Of a DNA stretch of 31,521 nt, positions 16,042-23,724 are shown in pieces (positions within the stretch are counted from its first letter, which is position 1; the number at the start of each line of letters is the position of its first letter). Both the position numbers and the translations under genes were made by a program. Where the stretch lies: contig JAIESC010000191.1 in the NCBI GenBank assembly GCA_019746355.1, positions 1 through 31,521 on the forward strand, given 5' to 3'. This stretch comes from Xanthobacteraceae bacterium. GTDB taxonomy: Bacteria; Pseudomonadota; Alphaproteobacteria; Rhizobiales; Xanthobacteraceae. The notes below the pieces were generated by a model. The model had not been told where the DNA came from and did no database searches. It was given only the letters and a program-made list of their open reading frames with translations.

Positions 16042-17690
16042 TCTCCCGGCGTCATGACAGGCGCGAGCGCCGGACCGTGCCGATCCGCAACCGGCTCGCC
16101 GGCGGGCTGCGCGGCCGTGCGGATCGTCATCCAGACGTTGTAGCAGCCGATCAGCGCGCCCAGCAGGAACAGCAGGCCGCCGACCGCGCGCGCGGCGTAG
16201 TAGGGCTTCATCGCGACGAGAGAATCGAGGAACGAGTAGGCGAGCGTGCCGCTCTCATTGTATGTCCGCCACATCAGCCCCTGGATGATGCCGGAATTCC
16301 ACATGGCGAAGACGTAAACGACCGTGCCGGCCACCGCGAGCCAGAAGTGCGCCTCGACAAGAGCGGGGGAATACATGCGCTCGCGTTTCCAGAGCCACGG
16401 AACCGACGCATAGATCGCCCCGAAGGTGATCATCGCAACCCATCCCAGCGCGCCCGCGTGGACATGACCGACGGTCCAGTCGGTGTAGTGCGAGAGCGAG
16501 TTGACGGCGCGGATTGCCATGAACGATCCCTCGAACGTCGACAGGCCGTAGAACACCGCCGCCACCATCATGAATCGCAGCGTCGCGTCGTCGCGCACCT
16601 TGTGCCACGCGCCGTTGAGCGTCAGCAGCGCGTTGCCTGCGGATGCCCATGACGGCACCAGCAGCATCACCGAAAACGTCATGCCCAGCGTCTGCACCCA
16701 CTGCGGCAGCGCCGTGTAGTGCAGGTGATGCGAGCCGGCCCACATGTAGAGGAAGGTGATGCCCCAGAAGCTGATGATCGACATCCGATAGGAGAAGATC
16801 GGCCGGCCGGCGCGCACGGGCAGGTAGTAGTACATCATCCCGAGGAAGCCCGCGGTCAGGAAGAATGCCACCGCGTTATGGCCGTACCACCATTGCGTCA
16901 TCGCGTCCTGGACGCCGGAGAACGCGGAATAGCTCTTGGCGCCGCCCCAGCTGACCGGAACCGCAAGATTATTGACGATGTGCAGCACCGCCACGACCAG
17001 GATGAATGCCATGTAGTACCAGTTGGCCACGTAGATGTGCGGCTCCTTCCGGCGGGCGAGCGTGCGCAGGTAGATCAGAAAATAGGTGACCCACACGATC
17101 ACCAGCCAGATGTCCGCGTACCACTCAGGCTCGGCATACTCTTTCGATTGCGTGATGCCCGCCATGTAGCCGGTGACGGCGAGGATGCAGAACAGGTTGT
17201 AGCCGAACACCACGAACCACGGGCTCAACTGGTCCGGCAGCCGCGCGCGCGAGGTTCGCTGCAACACGTAGAGCGAGGTCGCAATCAGGGCATTGCCGCC
17301 GAAGCCGAAGATGACCGATGTCGTATGCACCGGCCGGATACGGCCATAGCTCGACCACGCGGCATCGAACGTCAGATCCGGAAACACCATCTGCCACGCG
17401 ACCCAGTCGCCGACGAACAGGCCGAATGCAGCCCATGCCATCGCCAGGATGATGCCGGCCTTGGTCGGGTCGTCGTAGTAATAGCCGAGCCGCTCTGCGG
17501 CGGGCTCGGGTGTGTAGTACGCGGATATGACGGCAAAGACGCCCGCAAGCGCCATCAGGATCACCACGACGCCCTGCGCGCCGAGAGGGTCGCCGCGGCC
17601 GGCCACGGTCATGACCAGGCCGCCCACGGCGAGAACGACAAGGATGATCAGAGCCGATTGGCGCTCGCTGGTTGTCAGTTGTCCGACCAT
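16038..17690 (-). CDS. ccoN: cbb3 oxidase catalytic subunit I, CcoN/FixN
   Basis: This 550-residue haem-copper oxidase of the C family reduces O2 at the haem b3-CuB centre in the inner membrane. Ligand motifs are visible: the low-spin haem His in RPVHTTSVIFGFGGNAL, the CuB His and nearby residues in WWYGHNAVAFFLTAGF, the His pair in WAGSHHLHYTALPQW, and the HVHAG haem ligands in DWTVGHVHAGALGWV. The extra N-terminal helices typical of CcoN are present. The ATG at 17690 has GGGAG nine bases upstream. It is the first gene of the operon, and a FixK-type site is centred about 127 bp before the start codon. Confidence 0.98.
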   Translation of the reverse strand: MVGQLTTSERQSALIILVVLAVGGLVMTVAGRGDPLGAQGVVVILMALAGVFAVISAYYTPEPAAERLGYYYDDPTKAGIILAMAWAAFGLFVGDWVAWQMVFPDLTFDAAWSSYGRIRPVHTTSVIFGFGGNALIATSLYVLQRTSRARLPDQLSPWFVVFGYNLFCILAVTGYMAGITQSKEYAEPEWYADIWLVIVWVTYFLIYLRTLARRKEPHIYVANWYYMAFILVVAVLHIVNNLAVPVSWGGAKSYSAFSGVQDAMTQWWYGHNAVAFFLTAGFLGMMYYYLPVRAGRPIFSYRMSIISFWGITFLYMWAGSHHLHYTALPQWVQTLGMTFSVMLLVPSWASAGNALLTLNGAWHKVRDDATLRFMMVAAVFYGLSTFEGSFMAIRAVNSLSHYTDWTVGHVHAGALGWVAMITFGAIYASVPWLWKRERMYSPALVEAHFWLAVAGTVVYVFAMWNSGIIQGLMWRTYNESGTLAYSFLDSLVAMKPYYAARAVGGLLFLLGALIGCYNVWMTIRTAAQPAGEPVADRHGPALAPVMTPGE

Positions 17691-17810
17691 GATTCTCCCG
17701 CCCGAAATGACGATCGGTGGATTGCAATGCCGTCAGCGCACCGAAGGACGGTAGAAGGCCCCGCCCGACGCCGCCATGATGCTTGTGTATAGAGAGGGCT
17801 CGCCGATCGT

Positions 17811-17824
17811 TTGATCTAGCGCAA
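17811..17824. promoter_or_regulatory. FixK-type binding site upstream of ccoN
   Basis: TTGATCTAGCGCAA fits the looser FixK2 pattern TTG(A/C)-N6-(T/G)CAA; read for ccoN it is TTGCGCTAGATCAA. A TATACA hexamer at 17786-17791 (minus strand) is near where a -10 would lie for class II activation. The site is also upstream of the divergent HlyD-type gene. The match is imperfect, and the role is inferred from position and from known FixK2 control of fixNOQP. Confidence 0.6.
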
Positions 17825-17918
17825 AAGAGCCCGGGCCAAATGCGCCCCAATTTTGGCAATCCCGTGCGCTATGGGCATTGATGGTGGAACCAAGGGCACC
17901 TGCTGTAGGAGTTGCTCG

Positions 17919-18902
17919 ATGGCTGCGAGGATTGGCCGTTGGTTCGTCCTGGCAGCGGGACTCGTCGGTCTCGCTCTGCTGCTGTGGTTCGCGACGCAGC
18001 CGCCGCCGCTCACCGTGCAGGGTGAGGTGTCGTCCAACCGCGTCGACATCAGCCCGCGCGTCAGCGGGCGCGTCCTCAAGCTTCCGGTCAACGTCGGCGA
18101 TACGATCGCGCGCGGTGCGCTGCTGGCCGAGTTGGAAAGCCCGCAATTGGTTGCGGCGCTCGCCGCGGCCCGGGCGGCGCTCGGCGTGGCCAAAGCCGAT
18201 CTCGATCGTGTCAACAGCACTCGCCCCGAAACGATCGCGGCACGCAAGGCCGACGTTGCCGCCGCGCAGGCCGACGTCGTTCTCAATCAGGAGATCTATG
18301 ACCGGCAAGCGCAGCTCGTCCGCGGCGGCAACACCCCGCAGCAGCGCGTCGATGAAGCGACCCGGAATCTCGAATCGGCCATTCGCAGGCGCGAGGCGGC
18401 CGAAGCGGCGTTGCAGCTGGCGATCAAAGGTGCGAGCGACGAGGAGAAGGCGCTGGCCGCCGCCCAGGTGAAGCAGACTGAAGCCACGCTCAATCAGCGC
18501 GAAGTCGACGTTGCCGAGCTCACCATCCGCGCGCCGATCAACGGGCAGATCACGACCCGCGTTGCCGAGCTCGGCGAAAACTTCAGCGCCGGCGCGCCGC
18601 TGTTCTCGATGATCGACCTGGGAGACCTCTGGTTCACCTTCAACCTGCGCGAGGATCTGCTGTCGGGCCTGAAGATCGGCGACCGGTTCGAAGTCACCGT
18701 GCCGGCATTGAAGTCGCAGGTGATCCCGGTCCGGGTCACCATGATCAACGTCCAGGGCCAATACGCCACCTGGCGGGCGACGCGCGCCACCGGCGATTTC
18801 GACCTGCGCACCTTCGAGGTCCGGGCCGTTCCCGTGCAGGCGGTCGACGGCCTGCGTCCCGGCATGAGCGCGATCACCGCCTGGGCCTCGCGAGGGCGCT
18901 GA
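17919..18902 (+). CDS. HlyD-family periplasmic adaptor of an ABC-type exporter
   Basis: This 327-residue membrane-fusion protein has an N-terminal signal anchor (GRWFVLAAGLVGLALLLWFA), then a lipoyl-like half (VQGEVSSNRVDISPRVSGRV), a long helical hairpin rich in Ala/Glu/Arg (about 95-210) and a second lipoyl half (IRAPINGQITTRVAELGENF). A beta-barrel domain ends at GMSAITAW. Such adaptors link an inner-membrane pump to an outer-membrane channel. The ATG at 17919 is chosen for AGGAG seven bases upstream; an upstream TTG frame exists. The following permease starts one base after the stop. The substrate is unknown. It resembles the YhiI/YbhG type. Confidence 0.9.
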   Translation: MAARIGRWFVLAAGLVGLALLLWFATQPPPLTVQGEVSSNRVDISPRVSGRVLKLPVNVGDTIARGALLAELESPQLVAALAAARAALGVAKADLDRVNSTRPETIAARKADVAAAQADVVLNQEIYDRQAQLVRGGNTPQQRVDEATRNLESAIRRREAAEAALQLAIKGASDEEKALAAAQVKQTEATLNQREVDVAELTIRAPINGQITTRVAELGENFSAGAPLFSMIDLGDLWFTFNLREDLLSGLKIGDRFEVTVPALKSQVIPVRVTMINVQGQYATWRATRATGDFDLRTFEVRAVPVQAVDGLRPGMSAITAWASRGR

Positions 18903-18903
18903 C

Positions 18904-20124
18904 ATGCAGCGCCGCGGCAATCTCCGCCCCGGCTTCTGGCTGGTGTTCCGGCGGGAGTTCTCCTGGTTCCGCCGGCGCCCGTTTCTCGTGGCCATCACCA
19001 CGGTGGTCCCGCTCTGCCTGTTGATGCTGCTCAGCGCGATCTTCAGCGCCGGCCTCGCGACGCGGCTGCCGATCGCGGTGCTCGACCTCGATGGTTCCGA
19101 GCTGTCGCGCTCGATCATCCGGCTTGTCGATGCGACGCCGGACACCGCGGTCGCGGTGCGCGTCGTCGACCTGGCCGAGGGCCGAAAGCTGATCGTCTCC
19201 CGCCGCGTACGCGGCCTTTTGCTGCTGCCGCTCAATCTCGAGCGCGATGTGTTCGCACGGCGCAGGCCGGAGGTCGTGTTCTTCTACAACAGCCAGACCT
19301 TCACCATCGGCAACCTGACGCTGCGCGGCGTGAACGCTGCCGTGCCGACGGTCGCCGCGGGCATCCGCGTGGCGTTGCGAACGGGCGAGGGCCAGCCTCT
19401 TGAGGAGGCGCAGGCCGCGGTTATGCCGGTCCCGGTGCAGACCCATGCGCTGTTCAATCCGACCCTGAACTACGTGTTCTTCCTGCTCGCCGCGCTGCTG
19501 CCGGCGGTGTTGCAGACCGCCATGGTCACCACCATGGCCTATGCGGTCGGGATCGATGCGGCGAGCAGGCACCGCTTCAGGGTGCTGCGGCGGCTGGGTG
19601 GCGGGCTCTGGCCAGCCATGGCCGGGAAGATTCTGCCTTACACGGTCCTGTTTTTGGTTGTGCTTGGCATTTCCGACCTCGTGCTGTTCGGGTTTCTCGG
19701 TCTGCCGCTGCGCGGGCACAGCTGGCTTCTGGTGATCGCAGGCCTGCTCTTCATCGTGTCATGCCAGTTTCTCGGATCGCTGCTCGCGCTCGTCCTGAAG
19801 CCCGTGGCCACCGCAATCAGCATCGCGACGTTGATGACTGCGCCGGCGTTCGGATTCATGGGCATCGGCTTTCCGCGGATTGCGATGAACGGGTTCGCTT
19901 ACGCCTATGGCAGCCTGCTGCCGGGCACCTGGTATCTGATGGCCCGCATCGACCAGACCGTTCGCGGCACGCCGCTCGAACTGTCGTTAAGGCCCGTGCT
20001 GGTGCTCGGCATCTTCGTGATCGTGCTTTCAGGCCTGACGGCCTGGCGGCTGCTCGTTCTGCGCGCGCGCACCGGGGCCGCGGCTGCGCCGCTGCTTTCC
20101 CGATTGCGGGAGGCGGCAACATGA
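18904..20124 (+). CDS. ABC-2 type transporter permease, first subunit
   Basis: This 406-residue protein has the ABC2_membrane_3 layout. One N-terminal helix (FLVAITTVVPLCLLMLLSAI) precedes a large periplasmic domain (about 55-190; PIAVLDLDGSELSRSIIRLV, FFYNSQTFTIGN). Five C-terminal helices follow, including LPAVLQTAMVTTMAYAVGI and LMTAPAFGFMGIGFP. It is of YhhJ/YbhS type, and subunits like this form exporters with an HlyD partner. Its stop overlaps the next permease start (ATGA). No ATP-binding protein gene is adjacent. Confidence 0.9.
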   Translation: MQRRGNLRPGFWLVFRREFSWFRRRPFLVAITTVVPLCLLMLLSAIFSAGLATRLPIAVLDLDGSELSRSIIRLVDATPDTAVAVRVVDLAEGRKLIVSRRVRGLLLLPLNLERDVFARRRPEVVFFYNSQTFTIGNLTLRGVNAAVPTVAAGIRVALRTGEGQPLEEAQAAVMPVPVQTHALFNPTLNYVFFLLAALLPAVLQTAMVTTMAYAVGIDAASRHRFRVLRRLGGGLWPAMAGKILPYTVLFLVVLGISDLVLFGFLGLPLRGHSWLLVIAGLLFIVSCQFLGSLLALVLKPVATAISIATLMTAPAFGFMGIGFPRIAMNGFAYAYGSLLPGTWYLMARIDQTVRGTPLELSLRPVLVLGIFVIVLSGLTAWRLLVLRARTGAAAAPLLSRLREAAT

Positions 20125-21317
20125 ACGGGTTGTTTGCGGTCTTCCGCAGCGAGCTTCACCGCATCTTCGCGCTGCGTCCGGTGTTCGCCGTGATCATCCT
20201 CGCCGCGGTGGTCTATGCCGCGTTCTATCCGCAGCCCTATCTCAACGAGGCGCTGCGCAACGTGCCGATCGCCGTGGTCGATCAGGACGGCACCCAGAGC
20301 AGCCGCGAGCTCGCGCGCCTCGTCGATGCGACGTCCGATGTGGCCGTGGCCTTGGTGCTGCCGGACGTCGCGAGCGCGGAGCGCGAGGTGTATCTCCGCA
20401 ACATCTACGGTATCCTGCTCATACCGCAGTATTTCGAGCGCGACCTGCTGCATGGCCGGCAATCGCCGGTCGCGCTCTACGCCGACGCCAGCTATTTCCT
20501 GATGTATCAGCGGATGTCGGGTGCGGTCGCGGGCGTGGCGCGCGCCCTTGGCGTCGAGATCGAGACCAGGCGGTTGATCGGGCTCGGCGTTGATCCGGCG
20601 ATCGCGGCGGCGGCCACCGATCCGATGCCGTTGACCGCGGTGCAGCTGTTCAACCCCCAGGGCGGCTATGCCACCTATGTCCTGCCGGGCGCGCTGATCT
20701 TGCTCTTGCAGCAGACCCTGCTGATCGGCGTGGGTCTCCTGGGCACCATGCCGGGATCGCGCAGCGCGAGTCCGTCGCGCTCCGAGGACCCGCTTTACGA
20801 AGCGGTGATCACCGTGCTGGGCAAGCTCATGGCCTACCTTGCCGTCGAAGTGGTGATCGTGCCGTTCTATTTGATCGGGCTGCCCTATCTCTACGGCATC
20901 CCGCGGCTCGGCTCGGTCGTCTCGATCTTTGCCGTGGCGCTGCCGTTTTCGCTGGCGGTGGCCGCTCTTGGCATGGTCGTGGCGTCGATGTTCCGAAGGC
21001 CCTTGATCGTGCAACTGGTCCTCGCTGCCGTGGGCCTGCCGTTCTTCTTCCTCGCGGGCTTTGCATGGCCGGCCGAGGCTATTCCGCCGATCATCCGCAC
21101 CGTGGCCTTGCTGCTCCCGAGCACGCTCGCGATCGACGCCCTGGTGAACGTGGCCCAGCTTGGCGCCACGCTGTCCGATGTGCGAGGCGAGCTGTGGGGT
21201 CTCTGGCTGCTGGCGTTGGTCTACGGCGGCATAGCGGTGGTCGTCGAATTCCGTAGATTACGGCCGGCTGCCGCGGAGACGGTTGGACCCGGATTCCTCT
21301 CGCGCTCCAGCGAGTGA
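20121..21317 (+). CDS. ABC-2 type transporter permease, second subunit
   Basis: This 398-residue paralogue of the preceding permease has the same plan: an N-terminal helix (PVFAVIILAAVVYAAFYPQP), a periplasmic domain starting PIAVVDQDGTQSSRELARLV and five C-terminal helices (for example VLPGALILLLQQTLLIGVGL). The FxAGFAWPxEAxP signature of the family is seen in FLAGFAWPAEAIPP. The start at 20121 overlaps the previous stop by four bases; the reading frame is open further upstream but there it overlaps the first permease. The two permeases would form a heterodimeric channel. The ATPase must come from elsewhere or the family works differently. Confidence 0.9.
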   Translation: MNGLFAVFRSELHRIFALRPVFAVIILAAVVYAAFYPQPYLNEALRNVPIAVVDQDGTQSSRELARLVDATSDVAVALVLPDVASAEREVYLRNIYGILLIPQYFERDLLHGRQSPVALYADASYFLMYQRMSGAVAGVARALGVEIETRRLIGLGVDPAIAAAATDPMPLTAVQLFNPQGGYATYVLPGALILLLQQTLLIGVGLLGTMPGSRSASPSRSEDPLYEAVITVLGKLMAYLAVEVVIVPFYLIGLPYLYGIPRLGSVVSIFAVALPFSLAVAALGMVVASMFRRPLIVQLVLAAVGLPFFFLAGFAWPAEAIPPIIRTVALLLPSTLAIDALVNVAQLGATLSDVRGELWGLWLLALVYGGIAVVVEFRRLRPAAAETVGPGFLSRSSE

Positions 21318-21437
21318 GCCAGGACACAAAGCATCATACTTTCGCCGCGGGGCAGCAGTTTGATCCTGATCGATCGCGCTTGAACGTGGAGGTGTAAGGA
21401 CGTGCGGTATGGGGGGCCCTGGCGAAGGAGAGCCCAC

Positions 21438-21677
21438 ATGTGGAACTGGAAGCGAACTTCGCGATTTGCACTGGCGGCAGCTGCCGGCATCATGTGCATG
21501 CTCATCAGTGACAACTGGTCGTCAATCCAACAGTCCAACTTGATCACGAAGGCGGACGCGCGAGTCGGTCGGCCGGCGACGGCCACCAGCGTCGCGGGCG
21601 TGGCCCGGCGGACAACCCGTCGTACAGTCCGCCGTGGCGCCTATTACGGGACCGGCGCCTACTACAGACCCTACTGA
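21438..21677 (+). CDS. Small secreted basic protein, ARVG/SVAG family (copy 1)
   Basis: This 79-residue protein has an N-terminal signal or anchor helix (FALAAAAGIMCMLISD) followed by ADARVGRPATATSVAGVARR, an Arg-rich stretch (TTRRTVRR) and a Tyr-rich end (AYYGTGAYYRPY). The ATG at 21438 is chosen because GGAG lies about nine bases upstream; an in-frame start at 21402 would put charged residues ahead of the signal. It shares the ARVGxPA-SVAG-RR core with the gene at 23002 and part of it with 23281. Similar small hypothetical proteins are common in Bradyrhizobium-like genomes. The function is unknown; the basic tail suggests binding to cell wall, LPS or nucleic acid. Confidence 0.7.
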   Translation: MWNWKRTSRFALAAAAGIMCMLISDNWSSIQQSNLITKADARVGRPATATSVAGVARRTTRRTVRRGAYYGTGAYYRPY

Positions 21678-21901
21678 CAGCTGCGCACCTTGCGGCAGGG
21701 CGGTTGGCCGAAGGCGTAGCCCGCCATCGGCCCGTGCCCGAGGGATTTGGGTCGCGTGCATGTCGGTGATGGCATGCCGAACAGACGCGAAGCCGCGTCC
21801 ACTGCCTCAATTGTGCCTTTCGACAATCGGAATCTGCTGTGCGCGAAAGCATCCCAAGGTGCTAGAGTCGCCTTGACGCTGCCGTGGCCGGAATTGGACC
21901 G

Positions 21902-22255
21902 ATGCGTGCTGTGGTGCTTCTGACCGCGGGACTTGTGCTGTCGTCGTGCGCTGGCACGACGGTCGAAAATGAGCCGCCCGCCGAATGGCGATCGAACACG
22001 CGCGTCTATCGAGCGAGCGAGACACCGCGCGGTGCGCGGGTTCTCGGCCAGATCACGGCCACGTCCTGCAAGAGCAAGCCGTGGGACCCCGAGCCGACCG
22101 ATGAGGACGCCACACGCAAGCTCCAGGTTGACGCCCGCGGCATGGGCGGAAATGCGGTCGGCAATGTCTCCTGCGGGATCGGCAGCACCCTTGCGACGAA
22201 CTGTTTGTCGTCCATCGTTTGCCGTGGCACGGCGATCCAGGTGAGCGAGAAATGA
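21902..22255 (+). CDS. RcsF-like outer-membrane lipoprotein
   Basis: This 117-residue protein has a lipoprotein signal (RAVVLLTAGLVLSSC), giving a lipidated Cys at about residue 16. The mature part resembles the RcsF fold: GQITATSCKSK, an acidic helix, an Asn-Ala-Val segment (GMGGNAVGNVSC) and a Cys-rich end (TNCLSSIVCRGTAIQV). Four cysteines at RcsF-like spacing could form the two non-consecutive disulfides known for RcsF. In enterobacteria RcsF senses envelope damage for the Rcs phosphorelay; no Rcs kinase is visible here, so its role may differ. The ATG at 21902 fits the lipobox better than the upstream GTG at 21884. A small frame with a strong Shine-Dalgarno follows directly. Confidence 0.7.
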   Translation: MRAVVLLTAGLVLSSCAGTTVENEPPAEWRSNTRVYRASETPRGARVLGQITATSCKSKPWDPEPTDEDATRKLQVDARGMGGNAVGNVSCGIGSTLATNCLSSIVCRGTAIQVSEK

Positions 22256-22265
22256 AGGAGTCTCG

Positions 22266-22391
22266 ATGACGCGCGGTGACAAGTGCGACGCGTTGGATCG
22301 GCAACCGACCCAGACAATCGCTGACGTCAAGGAAGCAACTGTGATCGACAGTAACGTCATCTTGAGGGCCCTCTGGCCATTTGGCGTTTGA
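22266..22391 (+). CDS. Possible 41-residue protein downstream of the RcsF-like gene
   Basis: AAGGAG at 22255-22260 lies five bases before ATG 22266, directly after the RcsF-like stop, and opens a 41-codon frame ending at TGA 22389-22391. The peptide (MTRGDKCDALDRQPTQTIAD... ending ALWPFGV) has no signal or recognised family. The strong Shine-Dalgarno and position support a short co-transcribed gene; its length and lack of homology argue for caution. Confidence 0.35.
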   Translation: MTRGDKCDALDRQPTQTIADVKEATVIDSNVILRALWPFGV

Positions 22392-23001
22392 TCGGCTGCC
22401 TCGGCACCACGATCAACAACAGGCGCGTGACATCGTGCTTGACCTCAACGAGTTGGGGCGCAGCACGCGCGGGCGCGGCCACGCGTTGGGCAGCAACGCC
22501 GTCGCCATTGGGGATTGCGGGGGCACGCGTGAGATTGCTCACTGCCGCCGAGCCGCGCAGGCACACGATTCTGTGTCGGCCAAGGTGCACTGGGAGCGCA
22601 GACGTTGTGAAAAGGCTGAGTTGCTGGACCAATAATTCGCGAAGCCGCTCTGCGTAAAGCTGGTCCTTTGCATCCGAAGCAGCAGGCCGATGTGTCTTGG
22701 CTTGGTCGGTGGCGGTGAATTGCGCGGCTGCTCCGACATAGCCGTCTTCCCCGATAGCACGCGGTACACGCCTCTCAGCGGCGTCTCTCACTGTAGAACG
22801 CGCTGCTCGTGCTGTGTCCGCACCATTGCTTGCGGCTTTCGATTGCGGATCGATTGGTTGCCGTGGGCAACGAGCGCGATGCCTCAAGCGGACTGGCTGT
22901 GGTGAGCGCCGTCGCGGGTTCGATTGGTCAGGTCAACTGACATACACCTGCGCATAGTATTGATCGGTTCAACGATGACGTAGACAAGTGAGGTAACCGA
23001 A
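22392..23001. other. Stretch without a convincing gene
   Basis: About 610 bp hold only overlapping open frames on both strands with no Shine-Dalgarno, signal or family. One minus-strand frame (22357-22887) includes DQLYAERLRELL (near 22.65 kb), which resembles DQLYAKRLHLAE in the small minus-strand frame at 26018-26227, so it may hold the remnant of a related gene. Confidence 0.4.
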
Positions 23002-23190
23002 ATGATCTCGCGTCGAAGGATCTTTGCGCTTGCAGGGCCGGCTGTTGCGTCGGGTCTCGCGGTGCCAGCGACGGTGATGACCGCAACGGATGCCGAAGCC
23101 CGCGTCGGAAATCCCGCCTCGGCAGCAAGCGTTGCGGGCATGAACCGACGCGATCGACGTCGTGATCGGCGTTACAAAAATAAGAAATAA
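23002..23190 (+). CDS. Small secreted basic protein, ARVG/SVAG family (copy 2), Tat-like signal
   Basis: This 62-residue protein has a twin-arginine-like N-terminus (MISRRRIFALAG) before a hydrophobic stretch and a probable cleavage site near the ATDAEA segment. The mature part is ARVGNPASAASVAGMNRR followed by an almost pure Arg/Asp/Lys tail (DRRRDRRYKNKK). The core matches the gene at 21438 (ARVGRPATATSVAGVARR). A GAGG site lies upstream of ATG 23002. The function is unknown. The Tat assignment rests on RR plus the hydrophobic segment. Confidence 0.7.
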   Translation: MISRRRIFALAGPAVASGLAVPATVMTATDAEARVGNPASAASVAGMNRRDRRRDRRYKNKK

Positions 23191-23280
23191 CAAGGCTGCT
23201 ATCCTGCCGTGCCGGAGCCGCCCCATCGGTGGCCATGAGGTGTTCCTTCTGAACGATCGGTGGAAACATCGGAGGAAGCT

Positions 23281-23523
23281 ATGATCAGAATGCTTGCTGT
23301 TGCGGCCTTCATGTTGGCGCTCGCGTCATCTACACAAGCCATGTCTCCAGCGCCGCTTAATCTGCCCGACGAGATGATCACGCCAGTGGCCGTCGGATGC
23401 GGGCCCGGAAGGACACGGGTTGGTGGCGTCTGCGTGGCCAGAACCACGAAACGTCAAGTTCGCCGCGAGGCTCGGCGATGCGCGGTTTGGGGTGCGGGCG
23501 GCGTCTGCAGCCGCTGGTATTGA
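23281..23523 (+). CDS. Small secreted Cys-containing basic protein
   Basis: This 80-residue protein has a signal peptide (MIRMLAVAAFMLALASSTQA). The mature part APLNLPDEMITPVAVGCGPG is followed by RTRVGGVCVARTTKRQVRR and a Cys-containing end (RRCAVWGAGGVCSRWY). It has four cysteines in the mature part, perhaps two disulfides. The RVG...VARTTKRQVRR section resembles the ARVG...VARRTTRRTVRR core of the gene at 21438, so it may be a distant relative. The ATG at 23281 has GGAGG five to six bases upstream. Similar short GCGPG-type secreted proteins are frequent in Bradyrhizobium-like genomes; their role is unknown. Confidence 0.7.
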   Translation: MIRMLAVAAFMLALASSTQAMSPAPLNLPDEMITPVAVGCGPGRTRVGGVCVARTTKRQVRREARRCAVWGAGGVCSRWY

Positions 23524-23591
23524 AATACGCAATCTGCGCGCGACGCCGTCTTTTCGTCGAAGTGACGACGAAGATGGAGTGTTCCTCCGTG

Positions 23592-23634
23592 CGGCCCGGC
23601 AGGCCCCAGCAATCCTTACGCACCTGCCGGGCCG
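23592..23634 (+). terminator. Hairpin downstream of the small secreted genes
   Basis: CGGCCCGGCAGG (23592-23603) pairs perfectly with CCTGCCGGGCCG (23623-23634), a 12-bp GC-rich stem with a 19-nt loop, about 70 bp after the stop of the 23281 gene. There is no T-run directly after it, so it may be a 3'-end stabiliser or a Rho-independent-like structure. Confidence 0.5.
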
Positions 23635-23724
23635 TATTCATTCCAGTCGCATTAACTGGCAGTCGTCCGCACGCATAGTCGTCGCGAGCAGCACGTTAAG
23701 TTCGATCTGCCGAGGGAGGCGATT

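Noticed and set aside
17733..19235. A 500-codon minus-strand frame opposite the HlyD/permease genes
   Set aside because: It covers two adjacent plus-strand genes and their promoter region, and its translation is low-complexity, so it is a shadow.
21360..21373. TTGATCCTGATCGA as a FixK/FNR site before the gene at 21438
   Set aside because: The second half-site is ATCGA rather than ATCAA, and nothing else links the small protein to oxygen control. GATC-rich near-matches are common in this DNA.
21671..22360. A 229-codon minus-strand frame opposite the RcsF-like lipoprotein
   Set aside because: The plus strand has a lipobox, conserved cysteines and a following Shine-Dalgarno. The minus frame has no such support, although its last 35 residues (from an ATG near 21.78 kb) could not be entirely excluded as a tiny gene.
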